This document shows, one piece after another, positions 44,479-56,187 of a stretch of 64,000 nucleotides of DNA. The stretch comes from Pestalotiopsis fici W106-1 (Eukaryota > Ascomycota > Sordariomycetes > Amphisphaeriales > Sporocadaceae). Under the pieces are notes generated by a model. That model was not told where the DNA came from. It was given only the letters and a program-made list of their open reading frames with translations, and did no database searches. Position 1 is the stretch's first letter. Each line of letters starts with the position of its first letter. Both the position numbers and the translations under genes were made by a program. The DNA lies in assembly GCF_000516985.1 (NCBI RefSeq), contig NW_006917095.1, positions 190,157 to 254,156 of the forward strand, in the 5' to 3' direction.

Positions 44479-46789
44479 ATGCACTTCACCACTCATTTGG
44501 GCCTCCTAGGCCTCAGGTAAGACTGTATTCACTGTTGAGACTATATTGCACTTTACTCAAACCATTTGTAGTTCTGTTCTGGCTGCAGCCCGCCCTCAGC
44601 AGCTTGCAGGACCACAGACGGTCACTGTCTGCGGGAGTGAATGTGCCTCGGTCATTACATCAACCGTGACTGTCTTCACTGGATGCTCAGAGACTTCTTC
44701 GGTACCAGTGACGACCATTTCATCGTCGACTGATTCTAGTTCCCTTTCGTCTCAGTCACAGAGCTCAACCACCGATACATCTTTGACCTGGACATCAAGG
44801 ATTACTTCCAGTATCATAATCACAGTCTCTCCATCAACATCAACTTCCACTGCCACGTTGACATCCGAGACAACCGATTCAGCCACGAGCTCTACTGGAG
44901 TGACTACAAGTAGCAACTCTGCAACAACTGGAACAGGCGTGTCGAGCTCCACGGAGAGCACTACTTGGTAAGGAACTAACCACCATAGTTCATTCATGAT
45001 TTTCTTACAGTAATATGTACTCATTAGCACGGACACTACCGAGACCATTCCTGGCTCTACTTCATCATCATGGGGAAGCTCCGTGACTGGTCCTACCTCG
45101 TCGGCTCCTACTAGCAGTGGCGTCTCTTCCACTTTGACAACTGTGTCGTGGAGCAACACCACCTCTACAGTGACTGAAACATCTTTCACTGGCACAGCAA
45201 CGAGTTCCACGGCCACATCATCCCTGATTTCCGATACACTGACCAGCACCATCACGACTACCGACAGCACCACCACGGCCACTCGAACGTCCTTCACCTG
45301 GAACTCGACCATAACTCTTGGTACTTCCAGCACTGATGCTACGACGAGGAGTTCGACTTGGTCCACTTGGATCACATTGAGCACCACATCAAGCACCGGG
45401 AGCTCAACTTGGTCGTCTTCCGTGTCAGAGTCCAGCAGCACTCCAGCATCGACTTCCAGCACATGGGCAACCTCGAGCACCGGCAGCAGCGACATTCCTA
45501 GCTCGTCGTCTATTGGCACTTCCTACTCGGTCATTCCGCCGCCACCGACTTCTTCGTGGATCACCTCGTCAAGCAGCGTCTCATCCTCTAGCAGCGGGTC
45601 CATCACTTCTTCCGAGAGCACCTCGACCATTACGATTACCAGCTCTTCAACTCTGGCCACCACAAACACCCGATCGACGTCATCCTCAGAGGTCTCAAGT
45701 GTACCCTCGTCGTCGTCAACCACAACAGAATCATCGAGCACGGAGTCCTCGTCCAGTGCGACACAGACACCTGGAACCAGCTCTTCTCTGACCACGTATT
45801 CAGTATCACCCATTCCCAGCGGCAGCACGTCTACAGACACCGTGACCTCGACCACCACAACTGGGACCACCATCACCGACAGCTCATCAATATCCAGCAG
45901 TGTTCAGACCGAGTCGTCAACGTCAACCTTGACCATCACTCTGACGTCCTCGACCTTGGTCTCGAGCAGCTCGTCGACGTTCTCCACAGACACCATTTCA
46001 TCCGAGACGGGGAGCATCTCTTCTTCATACACCAGCAGTTCCGCCACCGCGCCCACAACAACAACAACATTCTACTCGGTCCAGCCGCCGCCGCCGCCGA
46101 GCACATGGTCCACCTCTACGGGAGAAACCACATCCAGCAACGATGCCATTGGCACCACCATTACGACCATTACGACATCGTCCGATCTCACGTCCACCAT
46201 CACGGTAACCAGCACCAGCACCCCCATCGAGACCCTGACCATGAGCTCCAGCGTGACCTGCGTGTACCAGAGCACATCGTATGGCGGGCCTCCGGGGACG
46301 TATAGCTGCTACACTGTAGTACCAACACCGACGCCCAGCCCGGGGACGACGACGACGACGACTGGAACAGACACGCCGAGCTGGACAACTTCGTACCATG
46401 TAACCTCCTCGTCAGTCAGGGTCTCTTCTTCCAATGACGCCATCACCAACCCGCCACCTTCCACATCGCTGACGACGACGACTTCTTCCTTGTCTTCTTC
46501 TTCCCCCGTCGTTCCCACACCCTCGGTCACCACCACTTGCGTGGCCAAGGATTACGGCGCCCACACCTGCTACGCCGTGACCGTCGACCCGACGGCAATC
46601 AGCACCACCACTACCGCCGCCACCACAACCGGTATTCCCAGCAGTCCTAGCCCGTCTCCTGCCGGACCTTCGCCCCCTTGGTCTTGGTGGACCGGCGGGA
46701 GGTACGGCAGTGGCGCCGGATCCCACGAACGGCCCAGCGAACACAAGTTTGGAGACGCCCACGGCGGAGACTTTGAAGTGTCGCACTAA
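44479..46789 (+). CDS. large secreted Ser/Thr-rich mucin-like protein with repeated Cys/Pro modules
   Basis: Exons 44479-44516, 44572-44967 and 45028-46789 give 731 aa; the introns are 55 and 60 nt and all joins are in phase. A short leader (MHFTTHLGLLGLSSVLAAA) is followed by a small Cys segment (TVTVCGSECASVI...GCS). About 450 residues are dominated by Ser and Thr. Embedded in this are recurring motifs: YSVIPPPP (about residue 311), YSVSPIP (about 402), FYSVQPPPPP (about 493), SSNDAI twice, and two Cys pairs, CVYQS...SCYTVVP (about 556) and CVAKDY...TCYAVTV (about 649). The end is hydrophilic and His/Gly-rich with no hydrophobic GPI signal, so the product is probably shed or wall-trapped. 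Heavy O-mannosylation is likely. Function is unknown; a surface coat or adhesion role is inference. Confidence 0.8.
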
Positions 46790-47744
46790 GTTGAGCAGGA
46801 CATGCTATCAGCTCTACTAGGGACTTCATATGATCTGTCTGGATCCTTCGGGTTGGTAAACGGTTGATGATGCTGTACTAACTTCATCGGAGAAAAAAAA
46901 TTGGTCAATTGAGGACGAGGAAAAGGTATTCGTACAGAAAAAAGGGAGGGGCCCAAGGGGGTATGTTTTTGGGGAGCAACACAACAGACACATTTGCAGA
47001 AAAACAAAATTTCGGGTCATGGTCAGAACATACACTTCTCGTCTATCCTTAAGATTCCCCATTTCTCATCTGGTCTTGATGGTTTCCATCATTCCTTAAG
47101 ACATATTTACATGTATTTCTTGATGTAACTTGATTTCTTTACTTGCTCATTCCGGGGGTCTTGTTTAGTCAACATTGTAGCCACAAGTAATGTGAAGGGG
47201 GAAAAGGGAACTTTTAGAAATCATAAACTTGAAAATTAGGCTTAGTAACAGACTCAACATGACGAAATTGCCGAGACACGAAAGCTTTACTCATTATACA
47301 TGGTGTCGTCTAAAACGATGGAAAGGACAATACTGGCAGATTGGGCATATCGTCAAATGATCCCTTTATCCGTACATGAAATTGTGTCGTTAGCATTGTT
47401 ATCCCTAGGTATAATCAAGAATCGATTTTGCTGCTCAAGGAAGAAATCTTGTCTTCCCCTCTAGTCTGTATAAAAGCAAACCAATGCAATACGCGCCTCG
47501 GCAGACCGCCCACGGTCGCACTTCTTCCCTGATGCTTGATTGAGTTCTGTACAATTACACACTATACGTGTCAATTTCCATTGCGGTCATTCCTGCTTCC
47601 TTTCCCTTTTTTTTTTCTTTGTTTCTTCTTTTCTCTCGGAGTCATTTCCTTCCCTCAGTTCATAGAAATCGTCCTTGGTCTAACAAAGTATTGTCGTTTC
47701 CATATGTCCTTGGAAACAAAGGTGTAATATAGGAGCCGAAGAAA
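46790..47744. other. intergenic region, convergent 3' ends
   Basis: This spacer holds the 3' flanks of the mucin-like gene (plus) and INO80 (minus), with T-rich tracts at about 47607-47620. No gene is seen. Confidence 0.55.
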
Positions 47745-50700
47745 TTACATGTCGATTTCACCATCGGCAATGGCAAGTCGCTGCTTTGCAGTCTTTGCCT
47801 TCTTCCCACCGCCGCGTCGCTTCTTTGCTGCTGGGGCAGCCGGTGTATCCGCCTCGGCTGGAGTAGCTGTGCCTGAAGCCTTGTTGCCATCATCGAAATG
47901 GCCCTCGCCTAAGGGAAGTTATGCAAATTAGTTGAGCTGCCCCCAATTGTTACAATCCGGGTGCAGTAAAAACTTACCTTCATGATACATGTCATCCAGA
48001 CTCACAGCCTCCCTCTTTCTCTTTCCGCCTCCACGCTTCTTCGTCTGCTTCTCCAACTCTCCGCTTTCACGCAGTTCCTTCTCTCTGCGCTCAATCATCT
48101 CCGCTTGTTCATCATCTGCCAGCCATAGAGCAATATCCTTGTTTCTGTTTTCTGCGGGACGACGGCCACTAAAGTCGACGCCACGAGCACCGCCGCCTGA
48201 AATGACGACACGCTGCACCTCTTCCTTCTGCATGGCTCGCTTTCGAATACGTTCTTCGATAGTACCACGAGTAATGAGACGGTAGACCGTGACTTGCCGG
48301 GTTTGTCCCAAACGATGGGCTCGATCCATGGCTTGCGAGTCGATGGTAGGGTTCCAATCACTATCGTAAAAGATGACCGTGTCAGCAGACGTCAGGTTGA
48401 TACCAAGACCACCAGCACGGGTGGATAGCAAGAAGATGAAGATTTCGGGCCGCGTTTGGAAATCCGTAACCGTGTCTCGACGATCTTCCAGCTTGGTAGA
48501 ACCATCCAGTCGACAATATTTGTAGTTCCGATAGGTCAGATACTCCTCCATCAAATCGATCATGCGAGTCATCTGGAAGTAGAGCAGAACACGGTGACCT
48601 TCTTCCTTGAGCTTGAAGAGCAATGCATCAAGTTTGGCGAGCTTGCCACTGTCAGTCACGAAGCGACGCATGCTGGGCACGGTGATATTGGTAAAGCGTC
48701 TCTTCTCGTTGTCTGGGGGTGGGAGCATCTTTGTGGGTGGGTACCGCTCTAGAGGATAGTTTTGAGTGACGAGCGCCTTCTCCTCCAGGGGATTCGGTCC
48801 GTACAAAGCCTTGCGCATAGGCACGTTGAACAGTGTATCGTCGCGCTCTACCAGAGGTGCACGAGTACCTTCACACGATATCTGGATCGGAGCAGCAGTG
48901 GCGCCTGGAAGGGCGGCTTGCTCAAGACGACTCAAGCCTGAGAACTGCCTATCGGACTTGGTAATGTTCATGAGCTTGCTCAAGATTCCCTCTTGGGTAA
49001 TGTCGGCAAGTGGCTGTCTGTCCGCTCGAGCTCTGATCTGAAAGAGTGCATGTGCAGGCGTGTAGTTCTGATCCTCGGGATCATCATACATGACGTTCAT
49101 GTGGCCAAGACGGTTGCCCTTTTTGACAATGTCTACTGAGCGAGCGTAGACATCTTGATGACTGGCTTTGTAGACCTCTTCGGCGCTTGTGTCGGCAAAG
49201 CGCAAGAAAGAAAAGGCATCCGCGCCACTCGAGCTGTCGCGAATGTGTTCCGGAGTCCAAATGTTCATGAGATGGTTCAGATATTTATTTCTGAACCCTG
49301 CTTTTTCGTTGTCCTTGCCAGCCTTGTACAATCTTCCGCCTTCAGTTGCTACAAGCCGTGGTAGGTTGTAATCAATGAGACTGCGCGTCGAGTATCCAAC
49401 GGGAACATTGTTGCCCTCGCGGAGGAATGAAGCCGTCTCGGCGAAATAGCCAGAAAATAAGGGGCTTGTCGTATCCGCTCTCTCGAACAGATCTGGATGG
49501 TTACAGACTTTTCGGAATTGCATAACCAGGTTCATTAGAGTTCCAGAGTCTTGGTCGTCACCTAGCGTAGCCTTCTCAATAAGATCCATAATGCTGATCT
49601 GGTTGCGGAGGTTGCGGTAGTAGGCTCGTTGACGGTACGTGAGATCACAATACACGTCAAGCTCGATCTTGTCGCCAAGCTCCTTCTGGACGTGCTTCTT
49701 CACACGACGCAACATGAACGGCTTGAGGATCATGTGCAGCCGCTTAAGCTGGTCCTCGTTGAGCGTTGTGTTGCTTTGCGCATGCGATTCGATATCCTTT
49801 GAGAACCACTCGCTGAACTCGTCGTGAGAGTCAAAGAGCGACGGCATGATGAAATGAAGCAGAGCCCAAAGTTCTTGCATGTTGTTCTGAATAGGCGTAC
49901 CAGTCAGGAGCAGACGGTTACGGCAGTGGAAGCTCAAAAGACACTTCCAACGCGAACTTTGAGAACTCTTGATGGCTTGAGCCTCGTCCAGAATCATGTA
50001 TTGCCAGCGCATTTTTTGGAAGTATGCAACATCAGAGACGACCATTTGATACGAGGTGACCAGGACATGGAAAGGCGAATCCTTTCTATAGGTGTTGTGC
50101 TTCCGGTCCCAGAACTTGCGGAGAATCTTGCGGTCACCTGCAGTACCCCAGTACGGGAGACACTTCAAGTCAGGAACAAATTTGGCAATTTCTTGCTGCC
50201 AATTGTGCAGAGTTGACGCGGGTGCAACAACCAAGAATGGACCCCAGATATCGTGGACCTCGGCAAGGTATGCCATGACAGATATGGACTGGACGGTTTT
50301 GCCGAGACCCATCTCGTCGGCCAGAATGCCGTTGATACCTTGCTCGTAAAGATTGGCAAGCCAGTTGAGACCTTTGATCTGGTACTCCTTGAGCTGGCAA
50401 TTGAGCATCTTTGGCTGTTCGATTTCCACGTCACCCATACCAGTCGGGTTCTGGAAGTTCATCTCGCCGTCCTCGTCCATATCAGTGTCCTTCTTGTTGA
50501 AAGCACGAGCCTTTTGTTGAGCTTCTGCGATGGCGTTTTGAGCATTTGCAACGGCAGCGGCTTGCAACTTCTCCTCATCTTCCTCTTCAAACGTCAAATT
50601 GTCAAAGTTTGTGACCTTGGCACCAACGGGGCCTGTTGGCTCTGCAACATCTTTCTTCTCAGTCGTAGCAGCATCCGCAGCTGGGGCGATTTCAGGATTG

Positions 50701-53482
50701 TCAGTGCTTCGCTCAACTTCATCAGTCTTGATTTTCTTGCCAATGAAGTGAGAGTAGAGCTCTGTTTGAGAGATCAAGAAGTTGAGCTTTCTCTTCTGGC
50801 GAGCGGCTTCGCGCTCGGCTTCCTCCTTGCGAGCATTCTCAATCTCTTGACGCTCCGCTGCCTTGCGCAGGTCTCGCTCCTCACGCTCATTGCGCTTCCA
50901 GAAACTCATCATGTCTCGCATACAACGCTTTGCGCGCGCCTGAAGATCCTTGGTACCCTTGTTGGTACGCAACTGCCAGCGCTTGGCTTCTTTCGAAGCA
51001 AGGATGGCAGTCTTTTTCAGGTTCGAGGCCTTGGTTGCATAAGAGTCCACAGCAAGTTTATATGTCCTAGAAACATCCTTGCGTGCCAGGTCGCGCCAGA
51101 TCTGGTCATAAATCTGATTGTAACCCTTCGACTGGAATTTAGTTTCCAAGGGGTTGGCAGGGACATCATCGACAGCTTTCTCCTTGGTTTCTTTGGCATC
51201 TTCGGAGTCCTTGTCCTTGTCCTTTGCCTCTTTGAGGTTTGAGGAACTCTTGCTGAGCTTGATGCGGATTTTCTGCTCTTCCCGGGCGGGAGGAAGTTCC
51301 TCGCCGGCATCAATGGCGGCTTGGGCGGCCTCGGCCGCGTCCTTTTCAGCTTGTTTTTGCTCCTTAGACTTCTTGGGACGCGTTCCGTTACGCTTGCTTT
51401 TGCTCTTGGAGCTCGGTTCTGCGTCACTACCCAGAAGGAATACCGATTGAGTACCTCCCTCGAGGTTGATATCAGAAGATCCAATGTTGCGTGCCGGTCC
51501 TTTGATGCCCTTCTGCAGGATTAGTTTGGTCTGTTGAGCCTTCTTGCTAGCCCGCTCGGCCTCTCGGAGATGCTTCTGGCGCTCGCTCTCATCTTCGGCG
51601 GCCAAGGCTCGGGCAAGGGCGGCCTCTTTCTGCTCGATAGTGACCTGCATAGACTTTTCACGGCGGCGTTTGCGTTGCATGTCCTTCTTTCGCTCCTTCT
51701 CGGCGTAAACTTCACGTTCCCGGACCTCCGTCATGGCCTCTTCGTAGTGTAGGTCATCGTAGCGTCTCTTGCCGAATACAGCCTGAGAGCCAAGTTTCTT
51801 ACTCGTGTAGTTCGCAAACTCATCGCGGCGCAGTTTGTTGTCACTCTTCTCAATGCGTTTCAGCTCAGTTCTGCGCCGCTTGCTGCGATCGTCGTAGAGC
51901 TCCTTTTCGATCTCAAGCTCAGATAGGTCAACATCATCGGCTTGGGCCTCCAATTGTTCCAGCACTTTCTCTATCTTCTTCTCCTTTTCAGCAGATAGTT
52001 GCTTGGGCTTCACTGTGCCGTTCGACTGTCGTTTGGCCCCTCGACTAGCGGTATCGTTCAGGCCACTGGAAGACCGGCGTGAGACTTTCTTGTTTTCGGA
52101 ATTTCGCAGGTGCGATTCTCGGCCCTTGCTCTTGCGCGCAGGCTTTTCCTTCTTCTCGGCCATGATGACTGGTCTGTTGGGTTTTGGTAGAGGTTCAGCG
52201 CTTGATAGAATGTTCGAAAACGACATGAGCTCAGCGGCACGGCTTGGGGTCTGTGAAACGAGTTGTTAGCATGAGTGGTAGACATTCATCGTGGCCTAGT
52301 AGATGGGGGTCGTTAAAAGAATCGGGCATTTCGGCGTTAAGCATCACGAGCAAACACGCCGCTTGGAGGAGAACTGGAAGTGGAGATGCATCGAAAATCG
52401 TAACTCAGTATTGGACGACTTACGCTGGTAGCTGCTGGTGCAGGAGCCGGAGCACTCGCCGGCTCTGGGTTCAAGATTGACGACATTGAGGAGACGGCCG
52501 ATGTTGATATTGGTCGGGATGGTGGCTCCTGCGCAGGGCGCGACCGCGAAGGAGATGACGTTAAATTAAGAGCCTTGTTTGTTGGGCTTCCCGGGTCGGC
52601 ACTGTAACCGTTTGTGTTCTTGGGGTGCGAATGCGAAAGCGGACTTCGACTTCGCGGGGCAGGCTCCCTTCTTACAGGTGAAGAGGGCGAGCCATGTCCG
52701 TTGCGCTGATTATGTGATTCTGGCCTCGTCGGGAGATATGGATAATCTTCAAACCGCGACTGTTTGATAGCAGTGTTAGTATTGGCAGTGCAGGCGGGGA
52801 TGGATATTTTTGACTGCACGCGGGGTGCTTTGGTGATGAAAGGGGGAGAAAAAAGGTTGAGTGAGTGAGAGGGTATTTGGTTTGCGTGTTCAATTGGAAA
52901 AATGATGGGAAGATGTCTTTGGCGGTTGCCTCGTTCTGGGGGTTGCCGATCTAGCTAAGCTTATGGTGCTGAGCAAACCTTTCGTGCGACAAGCACTATC
53001 CCGACATCGAGAATACAAGACATTCCATGAACAGCAACAAGAGAAAAAAAAAAAAGGCACTAATTCCAAGGGATAGAATTGGCAAGTATATGCGATTCTT
53101 TGATAGATATAACCAAGAACAAGAGACTTAGGGCGTATATCGTAGCGACGCGTGCATTGAAGCCGCAGGGCCATGATGGTATCTTGGTGTTCCTTTTTTT
53201 TTTTTTTTTTCCTCTCCCAAAGGGAGATGGGCAGTGGTATTGGGGTGACAGGAACGGAATTCTTCTTACCGGTTTGTTACTTGACCAGGAATCTGATGGT
53301 CTTCTCTCTTTTGTTGTGTCCGTCAACGGGTCGTAAAAGCTTCCAGAGGTTTTCTCCCTGGCTGGCGGGTTGTTATACTCGGACGAGGACAGGCGGCTGG
53401 ATGCTCGTGATGGTTGCGAATGCTGCTGGGTAGGTGATGCACGATGAGATGCATTCACACCATTCGACCCATGGGATGCCAT
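47745..53482 (-). CDS. INO80: INO80 chromatin-remodelling ATPase
   Basis: Exons 53482-53270, 52759-52424, 52250-47978 and 47908-47745 give 1661 aa in frame. The N-terminus is disordered (Ser/Pro/Gln-rich) with a [17 protein letters not shown] segment near 184-200, then long charged coiled coils. The DBINO/HSA-type region ([16 protein letters not shown]...[22 protein letters not shown]) falls at about 560-690. The SNF2 ATPase lobe has [10 protein letters not shown] (about 830) and LDEAQAIKS (about 936), and [19 protein letters not shown] is INO80-specific. The second lobe follows the family's long insertion: [52 protein letters not shown]. The C-terminus ends [14 protein letters not shown]. 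It is the core subunit of the INO80 complex, which moves and edits nucleosomes in transcription and DNA repair. Intron 1 is long (510 nt) and could hide a small exon. Confidence 0.95.
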
Positions 53483-56187
53483 AATTATTGTGCTTGGTCC
53501 AAAGTCGTGAAGCTGCGAGAGAAGTTCCAGAAAAGCAGGGTGGAAAGACTGGCTGCTACTGGAGCCACCGGACTGACTGCCGCGGGATGGGCTGCCTTTG
53601 ACAAACTCACTGGGACGTTTATCTTGGCCCGCGGCGTTGCTGGTTCGAGCGGCGAAGCCGTAACAATTCGCGGATGGGTAAGTCTTGTCTCAAATGAAAG
53701 AGGCGCGAGTTGGGTACGAGTGGACGGGTTGCTGCAAGACAGGTGTGCTGCCGCGTGTGCTCACTGGGAGTCAACGCATATACACACGCACACAGACAAG
53801 TGATGTTGGAGTGCGAGGACGCGCCCGTGTTAGTTTAGAGGAAGTTTCGCGTCGCAGTCGATGATGGCGCTGTGATGGTGGAAAGGCAGGGAATCAATCA
53901 GAGGAAACTGATTGAAGGTGAGGTAGTTGGGCCAGGCATGGGCTGGCGGAAATGCTAGCTGGCGATGGGAAGGGAAATCGTTTGGAACTGCATCGATGCT
54001 GTCGGGGATCTCACCCAGGTGCCAATTGCGATTTGGCACACAGCAAGCAAGCCCGCGGCGCTCGTGGCCATTTCCCAAGAGTTCGAAATAAGCCGCCGAC
54101 GGGGTTTGCACTAGCCGGCCACACTAGGCCCAGCAGGTGATTATATGCGCCAGCTCCTATGGCTACTGCTTCATTTGAAGTGGGAGCGACGTTGGCATTT
54201 GCCATCACAACGGGTCGCCACTAATTAATTCGCGTTGCTCACGATGCAAATTCTCTATTCATGCTAAATCGTAAAGAACCAAATATTTACTATGCAAACA
54301 ATTAATTCAAACAAATGATTGCATTCTACATTTGAAGTAAAATATCGGAAGCACTGCAAAAGGCGTGCTTATCAAGGCGCAGGGTGTGAGCATGGGGACG
54401 GATTCAAAGTCTGAATAGCGGCAAAAGGATTCGGTTGTATCGGGAGGCTGGAAGAGGCCGTCAGGGCAGCCAGCGTGTTGTGCATGGAGAACAGAAGGAA
54501 GAGCCCGTTCTATCTCACTCCTGAAGTCTCAAGAATTCAGGAGCAAAGGGCCACAGCATTATTCTTAGAACAACAAGAATACACAATGTAGAGATTGATG
54601 ATTCCCACAAGCGATGATTGCACATGCGTATCTAAAAGTCGGACTCCAATGTTATTATCACCGATGACGACGACCTTGTATTAGAGCAGCAAACACGACT
54701 GGAATTTCGCAGTTATACCCAAGATGCATTTAATTATTGATTTCCTGCCATTATTTTCTGCTCTTACCCGAACTACCTATAATTGTTCCCCCTTCCTTCA
54801 TTTGTCCACACTCGTCTCTGATCATTCTGATGCTGTATCTAGATTCCAACGTCGCAAGTTCTCGGCGCAGTCAGGGAGGGTCGAGCCTTGTATCCGCGTG
54901 GACTCAGATCGATCAACTCCACACCCTAAGCAGGCCCCCGGCTCTGTCCGGCCAATTAAACCTCCTAAACACGCTAACCACCCGAATGCCCCGGACAAGG
55001 GCTTGGTAAGACACTCTTTCACCAGAGTTCAGCCCAAGAAGGATGGTTGGACAGCACTGATAACAGAAGGTCACCACCAAAAATCAACCATCGTCGGGTC
55101 GTCAGGGCATCAATTGCAATTTTTGCTGTTCGGCAGCTGACAGACTTTTGCATTCCTCGCAGAACATCTCTGATAGATCATTAAGCATTAAGCGTCATAC
55201 GATTAGAGTAGTATTCAACTATTATCAGAAATCTGGGAGGCCATCATTGTGGTATATCGCTCCCCCTTTTCTCCCCGTGGGATGTGATGCCCCCATTGAT
55301 TGACTGCTGCTTGCGTCAAAAATTCTGCTGTTTGTTCCAACAAAAAGCTGATCGCGTCAAAAAAAAAGGGAGCATGGGACGCACCCAAGACACAACCCCA
55401 CGCCATACCGCATTTGGAGTGATTGAATCATGGCCCCTGACGCACGTCGCGCGCCGCCGCAGTGGCTGTATGACGGCTCGTGCTTCTTTGACAGGGCTTA
55501 TGGAAGCTCCACTTTTAGAAACACCATTTCTTGACAGTGCCCCATGTCGTGACAGCTTCACTCTCCAGGGTTGGTATCCATCCATGGCCGACCTGGTTCA
55601 CCCAACACCGACATGTGGTCGTTACCTTGGGGTCCCCCCCCCAATAACAATTAGGTCTCTATGGCTGCAATGTGTCGGCAATTGAATATTCAGCTTGTGC
55701 TCTCCAGGTGATACCATATCAGTTTCATTAGCAGAAATGGAGAATGGGGTATTGCAAAATTATGATCATAATGTTCCCGATAATTATCAATCATGTCTAC
55801 TTGGATTAACTTTCATAAAACTTAATATAGATTTATTTATTTCGTGTTCACGCGTCCTTGTCCTTGATTGGAGTGAAGAGCCGCTGTTGCGAACTGCTCG
55901 ACTACCAAACCCATGTGTCCATCATAATATCGATATGTCTGCTGTTTACGGTAGCCACTACAAGTCAAGTGTTCAAAATGGTGTCTATTGCAAATGCATT
56001 TTACTATCCGAAGGCCAGTGAAAAGCCTCTACGAGCCAGACAAGACGGCTCAGCTGATGCACAATCTAAAAGCCGTCCTAAAAACAGGTCCTCGGCATGC
56101 GTCTAGTGAGCATCTTCCCAGATATGCCAAGTGTCCACCGAAAAACAAATTCAACCGCATTCATGATCAACTCCATAAACTTTTTGT
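53483..56187. other. 2.7-kb intergenic region
   Basis: It contains the INO80 promoter (left) and the ARB1 3' flank (right). An A/T-rich part lies at about 54220-54360 and a C8 run at 55636-55643. Open frames at 53444-53803 and 54724-55140 have no coding signature. No gene is seen. Confidence 0.5.
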
